From contig NZ_LODI01000002.1 in NCBI RefSeq assembly GCF_001468485.1, positions 39,185-103,184 of the forward strand: 64,000 nt of DNA, read 5' to 3'. Of the stretch, positions 1-8,610 are shown piece after piece (the stretch's first letter is position 1; each line of letters starts with the position of its first letter). Below the pieces are notes generated by a model. The model did not search any database. It worked only from the letters and a program-made list of their open reading frames with translations, and was not told where the DNA came from. This stretch comes from Pseudoalteromonas sp. H71. Lineage in GTDB: Bacteria; Pseudomonadota; Gammaproteobacteria; Enterobacterales; Alteromonadaceae. The position numbers and the translations under genes are program-made.

Positions 1-2
1 GT

Positions 3-77
3 TGGGATATCGCCAAGCGGTAAGGCACCAGGTTTTGATCCTGGCATTCCCAGGTTCAAATCCTGGTATCCCAGCCA
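3..77 (+). tRNA. tRNA-Gln (UUG)
   Basis: A complete cloverleaf can be read. The acceptor arm TGGGATA (3-9) pairs with TATCCCA (67-73), followed by discriminator G and an encoded CCA (75-77). The anticodon loop TTTTGAT carries TTG, which decodes CAA glutamine codons, and the T loop is GGTTCAAATCC. In E. coli tRNA-Gln genes also lie next to ubiF and miaB, so the context fits. The window begins two bases before it, so it may be the last gene of a longer tRNA cluster. Confidence 0.95.
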
Positions 78-176
78 ATTTTATAAAAGCTATCTCTATT
101 TCCCCATCACTCACATAAACTTCATAAAAACATCAAGTAAAAATTAAAAACATATAAATTAGTCGCCTTATCACGT

Positions 177-203
177 AAAAAAAAAGACTCATAAAAGAGC
201 CTT
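177..203 (-). terminator. Rho-independent terminator of ubiF
   Basis: Read on the minus strand, AAGGCTC pairs with GAGTCTT around a six-base loop (one G-U pair) and is followed by a run of about nine U. It begins about 20 bases after the ubiF stop codon, so it should end that transcript before it runs into the convergent tRNA gene. Confidence 0.7.
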
Positions 204-222
204 TATATTACTTTACTGTTTT

Positions 223-1392
223 CTAACCAATTTCACCGCTAATTGCATATTTTAATACCCAGTTTTTTACCACTCCAGTACTGTTAGCCATTTTCAAAAA
301 TTGGCTACGCGCCCATTTTAGCGGCGCTATTTGGTTTGAAAAACCAAAGTAACAAGCATCCATCATACTCATCATTAATAAGTTGGCCTTTCGACGGGTG
401 CGTTCGTACTCTTGCAGCGTTAACGCGCAACCAACGTCGCTTGCATCGTTCAATGCAGTAGCTAAAGCGACTACGTCTTGGAAACCCAAATTAACGCCCT
501 GACCGGCAAGTGGATTAATGGTATGCGCAGCATCACCAACTAATACTAAACGACCACTAGAATACGTATTTGCATGCTGGCGGGTAATTGGAAACACAGC
601 ATGACTTTGTACTTCAAAATCACCAGCAAGCTTTGGAAACTGTTCAATAATATGGGCTTTTAATGCGCTAGGCGATAGGTCTTTAAATGCCTTGAGGGTA
701 TTTGCATCGTCGTACCAAATTAAATTAGCATAAGGTGCTTGCATAGGTAGAAAAGCCAGTGGCCCTGATGGCGTAAACTGTTGCCACGTTTTAACCTGTT
801 GAGGTGCATCCAATTTAATCAGCACCCCCATACACTGCTGCTGATACTGCCAACCAGTTACACCAATATTTGCTTTAGTTCGCAATTGCGATTGTCCACC
901 GTCGGCTGCAATTACTAAGCTCGCGGTATAACGTTGCTCGCCATAGACCAAGGTAATTGAGTCAGCATTTTGCTCTATTTTACTCACAGCCTGTTTTTGC
1001 TCGATGACTTCAATATCGTACTGCTCAAACTGCACCCATAAACTAGCTTGTATTAAACTGTTTTCGATTAAGTGGCCCAAATGCGAGGTATTAATGTCGG
1101 CACAATCAAATAACAAGTTATCGTCGCCGCGCTCGAAAGCTTCTAACTGTTGGTATGGTGCAATCCGGCCTTTTCTTAAAATGGGCATGGCCCCTAACTC
1201 ATCAAGTAAGTTTTCTGAAAAACGATTAATAGCCGACACTCTTATATCAACCTTGTCATTACTCAAAATATGAGGCGGATCTATTAGGTGCTTTTCTATG
1301 ATACGCACTGACTTTCCTTGTTGCGCTAACTTTATTGCCATTGCCGCACCAACCATGCCGCCGCCAACCACTATCACATTATTTTTAGTCAT
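223..1392 (-). CDS. ubiF: UbiF-type FAD-dependent ubiquinone hydroxylase
   Basis: Flavoprotein monooxygenase of the UbiH/UbiF/VisC family; UbiF hydroxylates the benzoquinol ring late in aerobic ubiquinone synthesis. Visible FAD motifs are the N-terminal Rossmann GGGMVG (about residues 10-15), an ADGG motif near 163 and GDAAH with PLAGQG near 286-300. The length of 389 aa is normal. Placement between a tRNA-Gln gene and miaB is as in E. coli, which supports UbiF over its paralogues. The frame is open further upstream; ATG at 1392, 1401 or 1404 are all possible and none has a strong ribosome site. I chose 1392 because it leaves a normal short lead before the FAD motif. Confidence 0.85.
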   Translation of the reverse strand: MTKNNVIVVGGGMVGAAMAIKLAQQGKSVRIIEKHLIDPPHILSNDKVDIRVSAINRFSENLLDELGAMPILRKGRIAPYQQLEAFERGDDNLLFDCADINTSHLGHLIENSLIQASLWVQFEQYDIEVIEQKQAVSKIEQNADSITLVYGEQRYTASLVIAADGGQSQLRTKANIGVTGWQYQQQCMGVLIKLDAPQQVKTWQQFTPSGPLAFLPMQAPYANLIWYDDANTLKAFKDLSPSALKAHIIEQFPKLAGDFEVQSHAVFPITRQHANTYSSGRLVLVGDAAHTINPLAGQGVNLGFQDVVALATALNDASDVGCALTLQEYERTRRKANLLMMSMMDACYFGFSNQIAPLKWARSQFLKMANSTGVVKNWVLKYAISGEIG

Positions 1393-1528
1393 GTTTTTCA
1401 TCATTTTATTAATACGTGAATCTATTTTTATTGTACCGTAACTCGCCGCTTTAGTGCGAGAGTATATAACTATCAAGCTATTAAACTCGTCTGAGTTTGA
1501 TTTGAGATCACAAACATGAAAACTATAC

Positions 1529-1557
1529 TTGGATCTGGGCGGGTATCCAGCTAAAAT
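1529..1557 (+). promoter_or_regulatory. Sigma70-type promoter of miaB
   Basis: TTGGAT (1529-1534), a 17-base spacer and TAAAAT (1552-1557), followed by a G+C-rich ACGCG stretch. It lies about 90 bases upstream of miaB in the divergent gap with ubiF and is the best match to the consensus there. It is a motif match only. Confidence 0.55.
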
Positions 1558-1648
1558 ACGCGTCCTTTAAGTGAGCAAGCTTGCTCCTTAATTCTGTTTC
1601 AAGCACATATTTGTGCCATTATCGAATTGAACACGAGGCTAAATTTCA

Positions 1649-3097
1649 ATGAGCAAAAAGCTGCATATCAAAACCTGGGGTTGTCAGATGAACGAATACG
1701 ACTCTCAGAAAATGGCTGAACTTTTAGATGCCACCAATGGCTACCAGCTAACTGAAGATGCAACAGATGCCGACGTAATCTTACTTAACACCTGTTCAAT
1801 TCGTGAAAAAGCACAAGAAAAAGTATTTCACCAATTAGGCCGTTGGAAGCTGTTAAAAGACGACAAACCAGAGCTGGTTATTGGTGTTGGCGGCTGTGTT
1901 GCCTCGCAAGAAGGTGACTCTATCCGCCAACGTGCACCATTTGTTGATGTTATTTTTGGCCCTCAAACACTGCATCGTTTACCTGAAATGATTAAGCAAG
2001 TGCAAGGTAATAAAGGCTCATCGGTTGTTGATATTTCATTTCCAGAAATTGAAAAGTTTGACCGCCTACCTGAGCCAAAAGCAGAAGGCCCAAGTGCATT
2101 TGTATCAATTATGGAAGGGTGTTCTAAATACTGTACTTTTTGTGTTGTACCTTACACCCGAGGCGAAGAAGTAAGCCGCCCAGTTGATGACGTACTTCTT
2201 GAAGTGGCACAACTTGCAGAGCAAGGCGTTCGCGAAGTAAATCTATTAGGCCAAAACGTAAACGCATACCGTGGTGATACTCACGATGGCGACATTTGCT
2301 ACTTCTCAGATTTAATTCGTTTAATAGCAGCTATTGATGGCATTGACCGTATTCGTTATACCACCTCACACCCAGTAGAATTTACGCCAGACATCATCGA
2401 CGTATACGCTGATGTGCCAGAGCTTGTCGATCACTTACACTTACCAGTGCAAAGTGGTTCAGACCGTATTTTAAACTTAATGAAACGTGGTCATACCGCA
2501 CTTGAATACAAATCAACAATTCGCAAGCTGCGTAAAATTCGCCCTAATTTAAGCATGTCGTCAGATTTCATTATCGGTTTCCCGGGTGAAAGTAAAGCTG
2601 ACTTTGAAGCTACTATGAACCTTATAAACGATATTGGTTTTGATATGAGCTTTAGCTTTATTTACAGCGCACGCCCTGGTACGCCTGCGGCCGATTTACC
2701 AGACGATGTAACTGAGCAAGAGAAAAAAGAACGCTTATACCTGTTACAAAACCGTATTACACAAATGGCACAGCAAATTAGCCGTCAAATGTTTGATACA
2801 GAACAGCGTATTTTGGTTGAAGGTCCATCTAAAAAGAACCCGATGGAATTACGCGGTCGAACCGAAAATAACCGTGTTGTTAACTTTGTGGGCCCACATA
2901 CGGTGATCGGCCAGTTCGTTGATGTACGTATCACTGAAGCACTGCCTAACTCTTTACGTGGTGACTTAATTCGTACAGAATCAGAAATGAACTTACGACG
3001 TGATATCGCTCCTTCAGCTATTTTAACCAAAGCAGCGAGCAATGAGCCAAAACCAGAGACTGTTAACGAAATTGGCGTAGCTACTTTCGTTCCTTAG
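1649..3097 (+). CDS. miaB: MiaB, tRNA-2-methylthio-N6-dimethylallyladenosine synthase
   Basis: Radical-SAM methylthiotransferase that adds the 2-methylthio group to i6A37 of tRNAs reading UNN codons. The N-terminal MTTase domain shows Cys12, Cys49 and Cys83, the ligands of the auxiliary 4Fe-4S cluster. The radical SAM motif CxxxCxxC is Cys158, Cys162 and Cys165. A TRAM RNA-binding domain occupies roughly residues 380-445. The length of 482 aa is typical. The ATG follows GAGG at a usable distance. It heads a plus-strand run with ybeZ, ybeY, corC and lnt in the E. coli order. Confidence 0.97.
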   Translation: MSKKLHIKTWGCQMNEYDSQKMAELLDATNGYQLTEDATDADVILLNTCSIREKAQEKVFHQLGRWKLLKDDKPELVIGVGGCVASQEGDSIRQRAPFVDVIFGPQTLHRLPEMIKQVQGNKGSSVVDISFPEIEKFDRLPEPKAEGPSAFVSIMEGCSKYCTFCVVPYTRGEEVSRPVDDVLLEVAQLAEQGVREVNLLGQNVNAYRGDTHDGDICYFSDLIRLIAAIDGIDRIRYTTSHPVEFTPDIIDVYADVPELVDHLHLPVQSGSDRILNLMKRGHTALEYKSTIRKLRKIRPNLSMSSDFIIGFPGESKADFEATMNLINDIGFDMSFSFIYSARPGTPAADLPDDVTEQEKKERLYLLQNRITQMAQQISRQMFDTEQRILVEGPSKKNPMELRGRTENNRVVNFVGPHTVIGQFVDVRITEALPNSLRGDLIRTESEMNLRRDIAPSAILTKAASNEPKPETVNEIGVATFVP

Positions 3098-3109
3098 TCA
3101 ATATACCCA

Positions 3110-3129
3110 GCGCCAGTAAATACTGGCGC
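3110..3129 (+). other. Stem-loop between miaB and ybeZ
   Basis: A perfect 8-bp hairpin, GCGCCAGT / ACTGGCGC with a four-base loop, fills most of the 51-base gap. No U run follows, so it is more likely an RNA processing or stability element within the operon than a terminator. Confidence 0.6.
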
Positions 3130-3148
3130 CGTTCTATAGGAAGCAATT

Positions 3149-4207
3149 TTGAGTAATCAGTTAAAAACATTAGAGATTTATTTAGAACCTGCCGATAACA
3201 AACGCCTTTCTTCTTTATGTGGCCCGTTTGACGAAAACATCAAACAAATTGAACGTCGCCTCGCTGTTGAAATTATTCACCGCGATAACTTTTTTAAAGT
3301 AACCGGTAAATTAATCAATAGTGCCTCTGCGGTCGAAATCTTAAAAAATCTCTATGTTGATACTCAACCTGTACGCGGTGTTATTGGTGAAATAGAACCC
3401 GATAGTGTTCACTTAGCAATTACTGAATCTAAAGCCCTAGAGCAAGATGCTTCAAATAGTGCATACGGTAAAGAAATGGTTATTAAAACGCGCCGTGGTG
3501 TTATTAAGCCACGAAACGACAACCAAGGCCTTTACGTCGCCAATATATTAAATCACGACATTACGTTTGGTATAGGCCCTGCTGGTACAGGTAAAACCTA
3601 TTTAGCAGTAGCTGCTGCAGTAGATGCACTGGAACGCCAAGAAATTCGTCGTATCTTATTAACGCGCCCTGCAGTAGAAGCCGGCGAAAAACTCGGTTTT
3701 TTACCTGGTGACCTAAGCCAAAAAATTGACCCATACCTTCGCCCCCTTTACGATGCACTGTTCGAAATGCTCGGCTTTGAAAAAGTCGAAAAACTCATAG
3801 AAAAAAACATTATTGAAGTGGCACCACTTGCTTACATGCGTGGTCGTACATTAAATGATGCGTTTATTATTTTAGATGAAAGCCAAAACACCACCGCAGA
3901 ACAAATGAAAATGTTTTTAACCCGTATAGGGTTTAACTCAAAAGCGGTGATCACCGGCGATATTACACAAGTTGATTTACCGCGCGGAACACGCTCGGGT
4001 CTTCGCCATGCCATTGAAGTGCTCGACAATGTAGACGAAATTAGTTTTAACTACTTTAAGGCACACGATGTAGTGCGCCATCCTGTTGTTGCGCGTATTG
4101 TTGAAGCATACGAGCGTAACGATGAGAGCGAGCGTCTAAAGCGAATTGAAAAGCAAAAAGCAAAAGACGAGCTAGCTGCTCAACTTAACGCGACTACTAA
4201 AGAGTAA
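3149..4207 (+). CDS. ybeZ: PhoH-like ATPase YbeZ
   Basis: PhoH-family P-loop ATPase, cytoplasmic, 352 aa. The Walker A motif GPAGTGKT is at residues 143-150 and the Walker B-like ILDESQN near 244. An N-terminal KH-like segment precedes the ATPase domain, as in other YbeZ proteins. YbeZ is linked to the endoribonuclease YbeY, whose gene starts four bases later, so the two are probably translated together and act in rRNA processing or quality control. The start codon is TTG, chosen because the N-terminus matches the family and AGGAAG precedes it. The exact biochemical role in the family is not settled. Confidence 0.9.
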   Translation: MSNQLKTLEIYLEPADNKRLSSLCGPFDENIKQIERRLAVEIIHRDNFFKVTGKLINSASAVEILKNLYVDTQPVRGVIGEIEPDSVHLAITESKALEQDASNSAYGKEMVIKTRRGVIKPRNDNQGLYVANILNHDITFGIGPAGTGKTYLAVAAAVDALERQEIRRILLTRPAVEAGEKLGFLPGDLSQKIDPYLRPLYDALFEMLGFEKVEKLIEKNIIEVAPLAYMRGRTLNDAFIILDESQNTTAEQMKMFLTRIGFNSKAVITGDITQVDLPRGTRSGLRHAIEVLDNVDEISFNYFKAHDVVRHPVVARIVEAYERNDESERLKRIEKQKAKDELAAQLNATTKE

Positions 4208-4211
4208 TACT

Positions 4212-4670
4212 TTGACGACCGAACTTGATTTACAAATAGCCTGTGAGTTTGACAACCTCCCAAGTGAAGCCCAATTTACTTTGTGGGCCGATAAAGCCTT
4301 AAGCCAATATCGTGATGAGTCAGAACTCACCATAGTAATTAGCGACGAAGCGCAATCACAGCAGCTTAATAACGATTACCGTGGTAAAAATAAACCCACT
4401 AACGTGTTGTCGTTTGAATTTGAAGCGCCACCTGGAATAGACCTCCCTCTTGTTGGTGATTTAGTTATTTGCCCAGCCATTGTTTTGGCTGAAGCAGTGG
4501 AGCAAGAGAAGTCATTTCATGACCACTTTGCCCACATGGTCATCCATGGGTGCTTGCATTTACTTGGATTTGACCATATAAAGAGTGAAGACGCTCTGCA
4601 AATGGAAAGCATAGAAAAGCAATTACTTGCAGAACTAAATATAGCAGACCCATATCGGGACGAAATTTAA
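4212..4670 (+). CDS. ybeY: YbeY endoribonuclease
   Basis: Single-domain metal-dependent RNase of the UPF0054 family, 152 aa, needed for 16S rRNA 3' maturation and 70S quality control in E. coli. The zinc signature HGCLHLLGFDH supplies His112, His116 and His122. The start is TTG, four bases after the ybeZ stop, which suggests translational coupling. The N-terminal half has the usual short strands and a conserved RGKNKPTNVLSF segment. It sits between ybeZ and corC as in E. coli. Confidence 0.95.
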   Translation: MTTELDLQIACEFDNLPSEAQFTLWADKALSQYRDESELTIVISDEAQSQQLNNDYRGKNKPTNVLSFEFEAPPGIDLPLVGDLVICPAIVLAEAVEQEKSFHDHFAHMVIHGCLHLLGFDHIKSEDALQMESIEKQLLAELNIADPYRDEI

Positions 4671-4692
4671 ATTAACGGAGCAATTAGACGCA

Positions 4693-5577
4693 ATGAGCGA
4701 CGGTAACTCGCAATCTAGCCAGGGTTCTTCTGGCAAAACGTGGTTGGGTAGAATAACCCAAATGCTGCAAGGGGAACCCCAGAATAGAGAAGAGCTGGTC
4801 GAAGTGATTGCCGATGCGCAAGAACGAGACGTAATCGATCCAGAAACAAAAGAGATGATTGAAGGTGTGCTTAGCGTGTCTGAGCTTAAAGTGCGAGACA
4901 TCATGATCCCGCGCTCACAAATGGTCACTCTTGAGATCGACAGCCCGCTTGAAGAGCTAATACCCATGATGGTCGACTCAACTCACTCACGCTTCCCTGT
5001 GGTGATTGAAGACAAAGATCACGTAGAAGGTTTTTTACTTGCTAAAGATTTGCTTCCACTTATCTTAAACAAAGACGAACATTTACCTTCAATTCGTGAT
5101 TATTTACGCCCAGCCATGGTCGTACCTGAGAGCAAACGTGTTGACACCCTGCTTAATGAATTTCGTCAGCAACGCTACCATATGGCTGTTGTCATTGATG
5201 AATACGGCGGTGTATCGGGACTAGTAACCATTGAAGATATTCTTGAAACCATTGTTGGCGAAATAGAAGACGAGCATGACGAAGAAGAAGAACAACAAGA
5301 TATTCGTCAACTTGCTAAACACGTACACGTGGTTCAGGCGTTAACGCCAGTAGATGACTTTAACGAACATTTCAGCACAGGATATAGCACAGACGAGGCA
5401 GACACCATTGGTGGCACGGTATTGCATGCATTTGGTCATATGCCTAGCCGAGGTGAAACTATAGACATAGACGGTTACCAATTTAAAGTAACCAATGCCG
5501 ACAATCGTCGTATCTTGCAACTGCAAGTCACCGTACCTAAGGCTGATGATAACGACAGTGAAGAAACTGCTAACTAG
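4693..5577 (+). CDS. corC: CorC/YbeX-type CBS-domain protein
   Basis: Cytoplasmic protein of 294 aa of the CorC/YbeX family, implicated in Mg/Co homeostasis and, more recently, in ribosome biology. After a short N-terminal stretch come two CBS domains (about residues 68-190, starting at RDIMIPRSQM), an acidic linker rich in Asp/Glu, and a CorC_HlyC C-terminal domain (about 205-285). GGAG precedes the ATG. The lnt reading frame begins inside its 3' end, so translation of the two is linked. Confidence 0.92.
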   Translation: MSDGNSQSSQGSSGKTWLGRITQMLQGEPQNREELVEVIADAQERDVIDPETKEMIEGVLSVSELKVRDIMIPRSQMVTLEIDSPLEELIPMMVDSTHSRFPVVIEDKDHVEGFLLAKDLLPLILNKDEHLPSIRDYLRPAMVVPESKRVDTLLNEFRQQRYHMAVVIDEYGGVSGLVTIEDILETIVGEIEDEHDEEEEQQDIRQLAKHVHVVQALTPVDDFNEHFSTGYSTDEADTIGGTVLHAFGHMPSRGETIDIDGYQFKVTNADNRRILQLQVTVPKADDNDSEETAN

Positions 5578-7108
5578 ACTTACCCTATTAGCAAAAGATA
5601 TAAAATCATGGCTCGCATTTATTGCGGGCCTTATTTTAACTTTTAGCTACTCCCCTTTTGAAATTTGGCCTATTGCATTTATTAGTATTGCAGCTGTCAT
5701 ATTTTGTATCAATCCCAACAACACCGGAAAACGCCACGCTAAAAGTGCCGCTAAATATGGTTTTATATTTGGTTTAGGCTGGTTTGGTGCAGGTATTAGT
5801 TGGGTACATGTCTCTATTGCTACCTTTGGCGGTATGCCGCTTGTAGCCTCTTTGTCGTTAATGGCGCTATTGTGCGCCTATTTAGCGCTTTACCCCGCCT
5901 TAGCGTTTTATTTAACAACACGTTTTGCCACCAGCTCAAATAGCTTCGGTTTACTGCTTATTTGCTTTTTTGCCATCAGTGAATATTTACGGGGAGTAGT
6001 CCTTACCGGATTTCCGTGGTTAAGCTTTGGGTATACCCAAACCGATGGGCCATTAAATATACTGGCCCCTTATATTGGTGAATTTGGGCTAACCTTAGTG
6101 TGTATTGCCATTGGCTTTGCCCTATATCGGTTAACGCAAAAAGACATAAAGACCCCGCTTGTTACACTCATCATATTTACTGTTTTATGCATTGGTTCGC
6201 GCGCAACAAGCACAATTGAGTACTCTGGTAAATCAATGTCAACCTTAATGGTGCAAGGCAATATAAAGCAGCACCTTCGCTTTGAGCCTAGCGAGTTTTG
6301 GACCACCATGAGTAAATACCAAGACATGACACGCCCACATTGGGATGCTGACTTAATTGTATGGCCAGAAGCAGCAGTTCCTGAAATAGAAGCCCTTGCC
6401 GATAGCTACTTAGCTGGGCTTGATAGCGCTGCATCATTCAATGAAACCGCCCTTATTACAGGTATTGTCGACTACCAAATCGATACTAAAACCATATTTA
6501 ATACACTGATAGTACTGGGTAACAAAGAGCGTGGCGACGAACATGGCCACTATCAATACTTAGGTAAAAATCGCTATCAAAAACACCAGTTACTACCGAT
6601 TGGTGAGTTTGTACCGTTTCAAGATTTTCTGCGCCCTATCGCGCCTTTGTTTGATTTACCTATGTCGTCGTTTACCCGAGGCGATAGAGAACAAAACAAC
6701 TTACGCGCTAATGGTTTTAACTTACTACCCGCTATTTGCTACGAAATAGTGTTTGCTGATTTAGTACGCGGTAACTACAAAAGCAACTCAGATCTACTTT
6801 TTACCGTAAGTAATGATGCATGGTTTGGTCAATCAATTGGGCCCTTGCAACATATGCAAATTGCCCGCATGCGCGCCCTAGAACTTCAACGCCCGCTGGT
6901 ACGTGTTACCAACAATGGGGTAAGCGCTGTATACGACCCAATAAGCCACACACAACAAACCATGCCACAGTTTGAAGCCGCTATATTAAAAGCTGATGTA
7001 AAGCTGATACAAGGCGACAGTGTGTACAGCCAATACGGCAATGTGTTTGTGTGGAGTTTTGTGTTTTTGATGGGTGTTGTTGGATTTGGGGTTAGGTTTA
7101 GAAAATAA
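5546..7108 (+). CDS. lnt: Apolipoprotein N-acyltransferase
   Basis: Inner-membrane enzyme that adds the third acyl chain to lipoproteins. The N-terminal third holds several hydrophobic segments; the periplasmic C-terminal part is a carbon-nitrogen hydrolase domain. The expected Glu-Lys-Cys triad is visible in VWPEAAVPE, in GKNRYQKHQLLP and in LPAICYEIVF. The frame opens farther upstream inside corC. I chose ATG 5546 (32-base overlap); GTG 5558 is equally credible, and both leave a normal N-terminus of about 520 aa. Confidence 0.93.
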   Translation: MITTVKKLLTRLTLLAKDIKSWLAFIAGLILTFSYSPFEIWPIAFISIAAVIFCINPNNTGKRHAKSAAKYGFIFGLGWFGAGISWVHVSIATFGGMPLVASLSLMALLCAYLALYPALAFYLTTRFATSSNSFGLLLICFFAISEYLRGVVLTGFPWLSFGYTQTDGPLNILAPYIGEFGLTLVCIAIGFALYRLTQKDIKTPLVTLIIFTVLCIGSRATSTIEYSGKSMSTLMVQGNIKQHLRFEPSEFWTTMSKYQDMTRPHWDADLIVWPEAAVPEIEALADSYLAGLDSAASFNETALITGIVDYQIDTKTIFNTLIVLGNKERGDEHGHYQYLGKNRYQKHQLLPIGEFVPFQDFLRPIAPLFDLPMSSFTRGDREQNNLRANGFNLLPAICYEIVFADLVRGNYKSNSDLLFTVSNDAWFGQSIGPLQHMQIARMRALELQRPLVRVTNNGVSAVYDPISHTQQTMPQFEAAILKADVKLIQGDSVYSQYGNVFVWSFVFLMGVVGFGVRFRK

Positions 7109-7116
7109 AATAAAGT

Positions 7117-7142
7117 TGATAGCTGTCAGTAGTCAGCTATCA
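7117..7142. terminator. Perfect 9-bp inverted repeat between convergent genes
   Basis: TGATAGCTG and CAGCTATCA flank an eight-base loop between the convergent lnt and the gene at 7175. It could stop transcription from both sides, although neither side has a long U run. Termination is an inference from position. Confidence 0.45.
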
Positions 7143-7174
7143 GTTTGTATGTTGCCAAGGATATTTAGCTGACC

Positions 7175-7666
7175 TCAAACATTAGGATAGCTTCTTATCC
7201 ATAAATCCGTACACCCTCTTTCGATGTAAATCTCTATCGTTTTCTCTATAAGTTGAGCTGTCATATCCATTAGTGCAGAGGTCCCCCCCAAAATTGCATT
7301 TTTCTCATAGATATAGCGACTTTCTATAAATGTACATCGATATTTTTCTATCAAGGTTAATAAGGTGTCACATGAAAATTTGTGCTTTATTGAACTTGGT
7401 AACGCATTAAATAGATGCACCAGATCATGTGCACTCTCTTTCTTATTGAGAACCTTTGAGTTAAATTGATATTTTTCGTTTATTAAACCGTTATTGCTTA
7501 CTACTTTACAGTTAAAGCTTTTAAATAATATCTCCAAGGCTAACGCAGCGTTAGCAATTGAAATACTAATGGAGTGGGTCCACATAAGCTCTGATGACTT
7601 TAAATATAAATATGATGTTTCAATCATATGGGGCGCTAAAACCCATTCATACTTTTCATCGCTCAT
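7175..7666 (-). CDS. Uncharacterised alpha-helical protein
   Basis: A 163-aa protein that I do not recognise. ATG 7666 was chosen because AAAGGAAA lies just upstream; the longer TTG start would run through that ribosome site. The sequence looks all-helical, with an ALALEILFKSF helix, a HDLVHLFNALP segment and an ESRYIYEKN segment. That pattern recalls HEPN-fold proteins, but the catalytic R-x4-6-H motif is not seen, so the assignment stays open. No signal peptide or membrane span is visible. It has no operon partner: lnt converges on it and the esterase gene lies upstream behind a 54-base gap. Confidence 0.7.
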   Translation of the reverse strand: MSDEKYEWVLAPHMIETSYLYLKSSELMWTHSISISIANAALALEILFKSFNCKVVSNNGLINEKYQFNSKVLNKKESAHDLVHLFNALPSSIKHKFSCDTLLTLIEKYRCTFIESRYIYEKNAILGGTSALMDMTAQLIEKTIEIYIERGCTDLWIRSYPNV

Positions 7667-7720
7667 AACATTTCCTTTCAAGTATTACCTTCAATTTTTA
7701 TACTTCATAAAAGTATACCT

Positions 7721-8569
7721 CTAATTACTTAGTAACTTTCTCAACCCATAATACCAACTAAGTGCAGCAACGGTGCCATGCGTCTCGCTTTCAAAATAAC
7801 GCTGTGTTACTTTTAAATTTTTACTACGGTGATTGCTCAACTTTTCTGCAAACGCTAAACCCCATTGGTAATTTGTTTTGCCAATCTCACCAAACGCTTC
7901 GGCATTATTTGCAAAGGTAAAATACACATTCCCTGCCATCTCTTTGTTTTCAAGTTCGTTACTTTTAAAGTAGCGGTTTAGATAATTATTATCCCAGATA
8001 TATGTAGCATCAATTATTAAATAATCTGTAAATAATGTGTGATTAGTCAAAAGTACATAACTTGCAAATAAGCCGCCAAAAGACTCACCAATTAATACGC
8101 GTTTAGTTGATGTGCGGTAAGTTTTATTAACATGTGGAATAAGTTCTTTTTCAAAAAATGCACTGTAGTTTGCAGCATTACCAATATTTTCAAACCTTTC
8201 TAGAAGTTTACCGTTAAATGTCCAATCAACATTGGTTGGGGTAAAATCGCGCTCTCTTATTACGTTTTTGCTGTTAGGAATAGCAACTATAATTGCTTGT
8301 TTTATTTGCTGCTCTAGCCTTTGTGTACTAAGTGCCTCTACTAGCCCGGCGACAGCTTTTAGATGTGTTTGGTCACCATCGAGCAAGTAAATAACTGGGT
8401 ATACTTTATTAGAGTTTTCATTATAGCTGGGCGGTAAATAAACACTAAAGCTGCGTTGCTCACCTAAAATAACAGACTTAAGCTGATGCGCCTTGGCTAA
8501 CACAATATTTTCTGACGAATACGCAAACGAAATAAAATACAGATTAATAAATACAATTAATAAATACAA
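7721..8569 (-). CDS. Secreted alpha/beta-hydrolase (esterase D family), 5' end disrupted
   Basis: PF00756-type serine esterase, similar in layout to siderophore or S-formylglutathione esterases. The nucleophile elbow is GESFGG, an early strand reads VIYLLDGDQ, and the likely catalytic His is in ESETHGT near the C-terminus. The natural start is almost certainly ATG 8585, behind AAGGA. In that frame translation stops after 13 codons because a 13-bp unit is tandemly duplicated in the signal-peptide region. Removing one copy restores one continuous frame beginning MKSLLIVFINLYF with a good signal peptide. The coordinates given use the in-frame TTG at 8569, which would need a weak start and gives a signal lacking its positive charge. 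The substrate is unknown. Confidence 0.75.
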   Translation of the reverse strand: MYLLIVFINLYFISFAYSSENIVLAKAHQLKSVILGEQRSFSVYLPPSYNENSNKVYPVIYLLDGDQTHLKAVAGLVEALSTQRLEQQIKQAIIVAIPNSKNVIRERDFTPTNVDWTFNGKLLERFENIGNAANYSAFFEKELIPHVNKTYRTSTKRVLIGESFGGLFASYVLLTNHTLFTDYLIIDATYIWDNNYLNRYFKSNELENKEMAGNVYFTFANNAEAFGEIGKTNYQWGLAFAEKLSNHRSKNLKVTQRYFESETHGTVAALSWYYGLRKLLSN

Positions 8570-8577
8570 TTAATAAA
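8545..8577. repeat. 13-bp tandem repeat (about 2.5 copies) in the esterase signal peptide
   Basis: TAATAAATACAAT at 8545-8557 is repeated exactly at 8558-8570 and followed by the first seven bases of a third copy (8571-8577). As 13 is not a multiple of three, gain or loss of a copy switches the reading frame of the hydrolase gene at 7721. With the present two copies the ATG-initiated frame ends in TAA at 8544-8546. Confidence 0.95.
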
Positions 8578-8610
8578 GATTTCATAACCATCCTTGTAAT
8601 AAAAGCAAAA

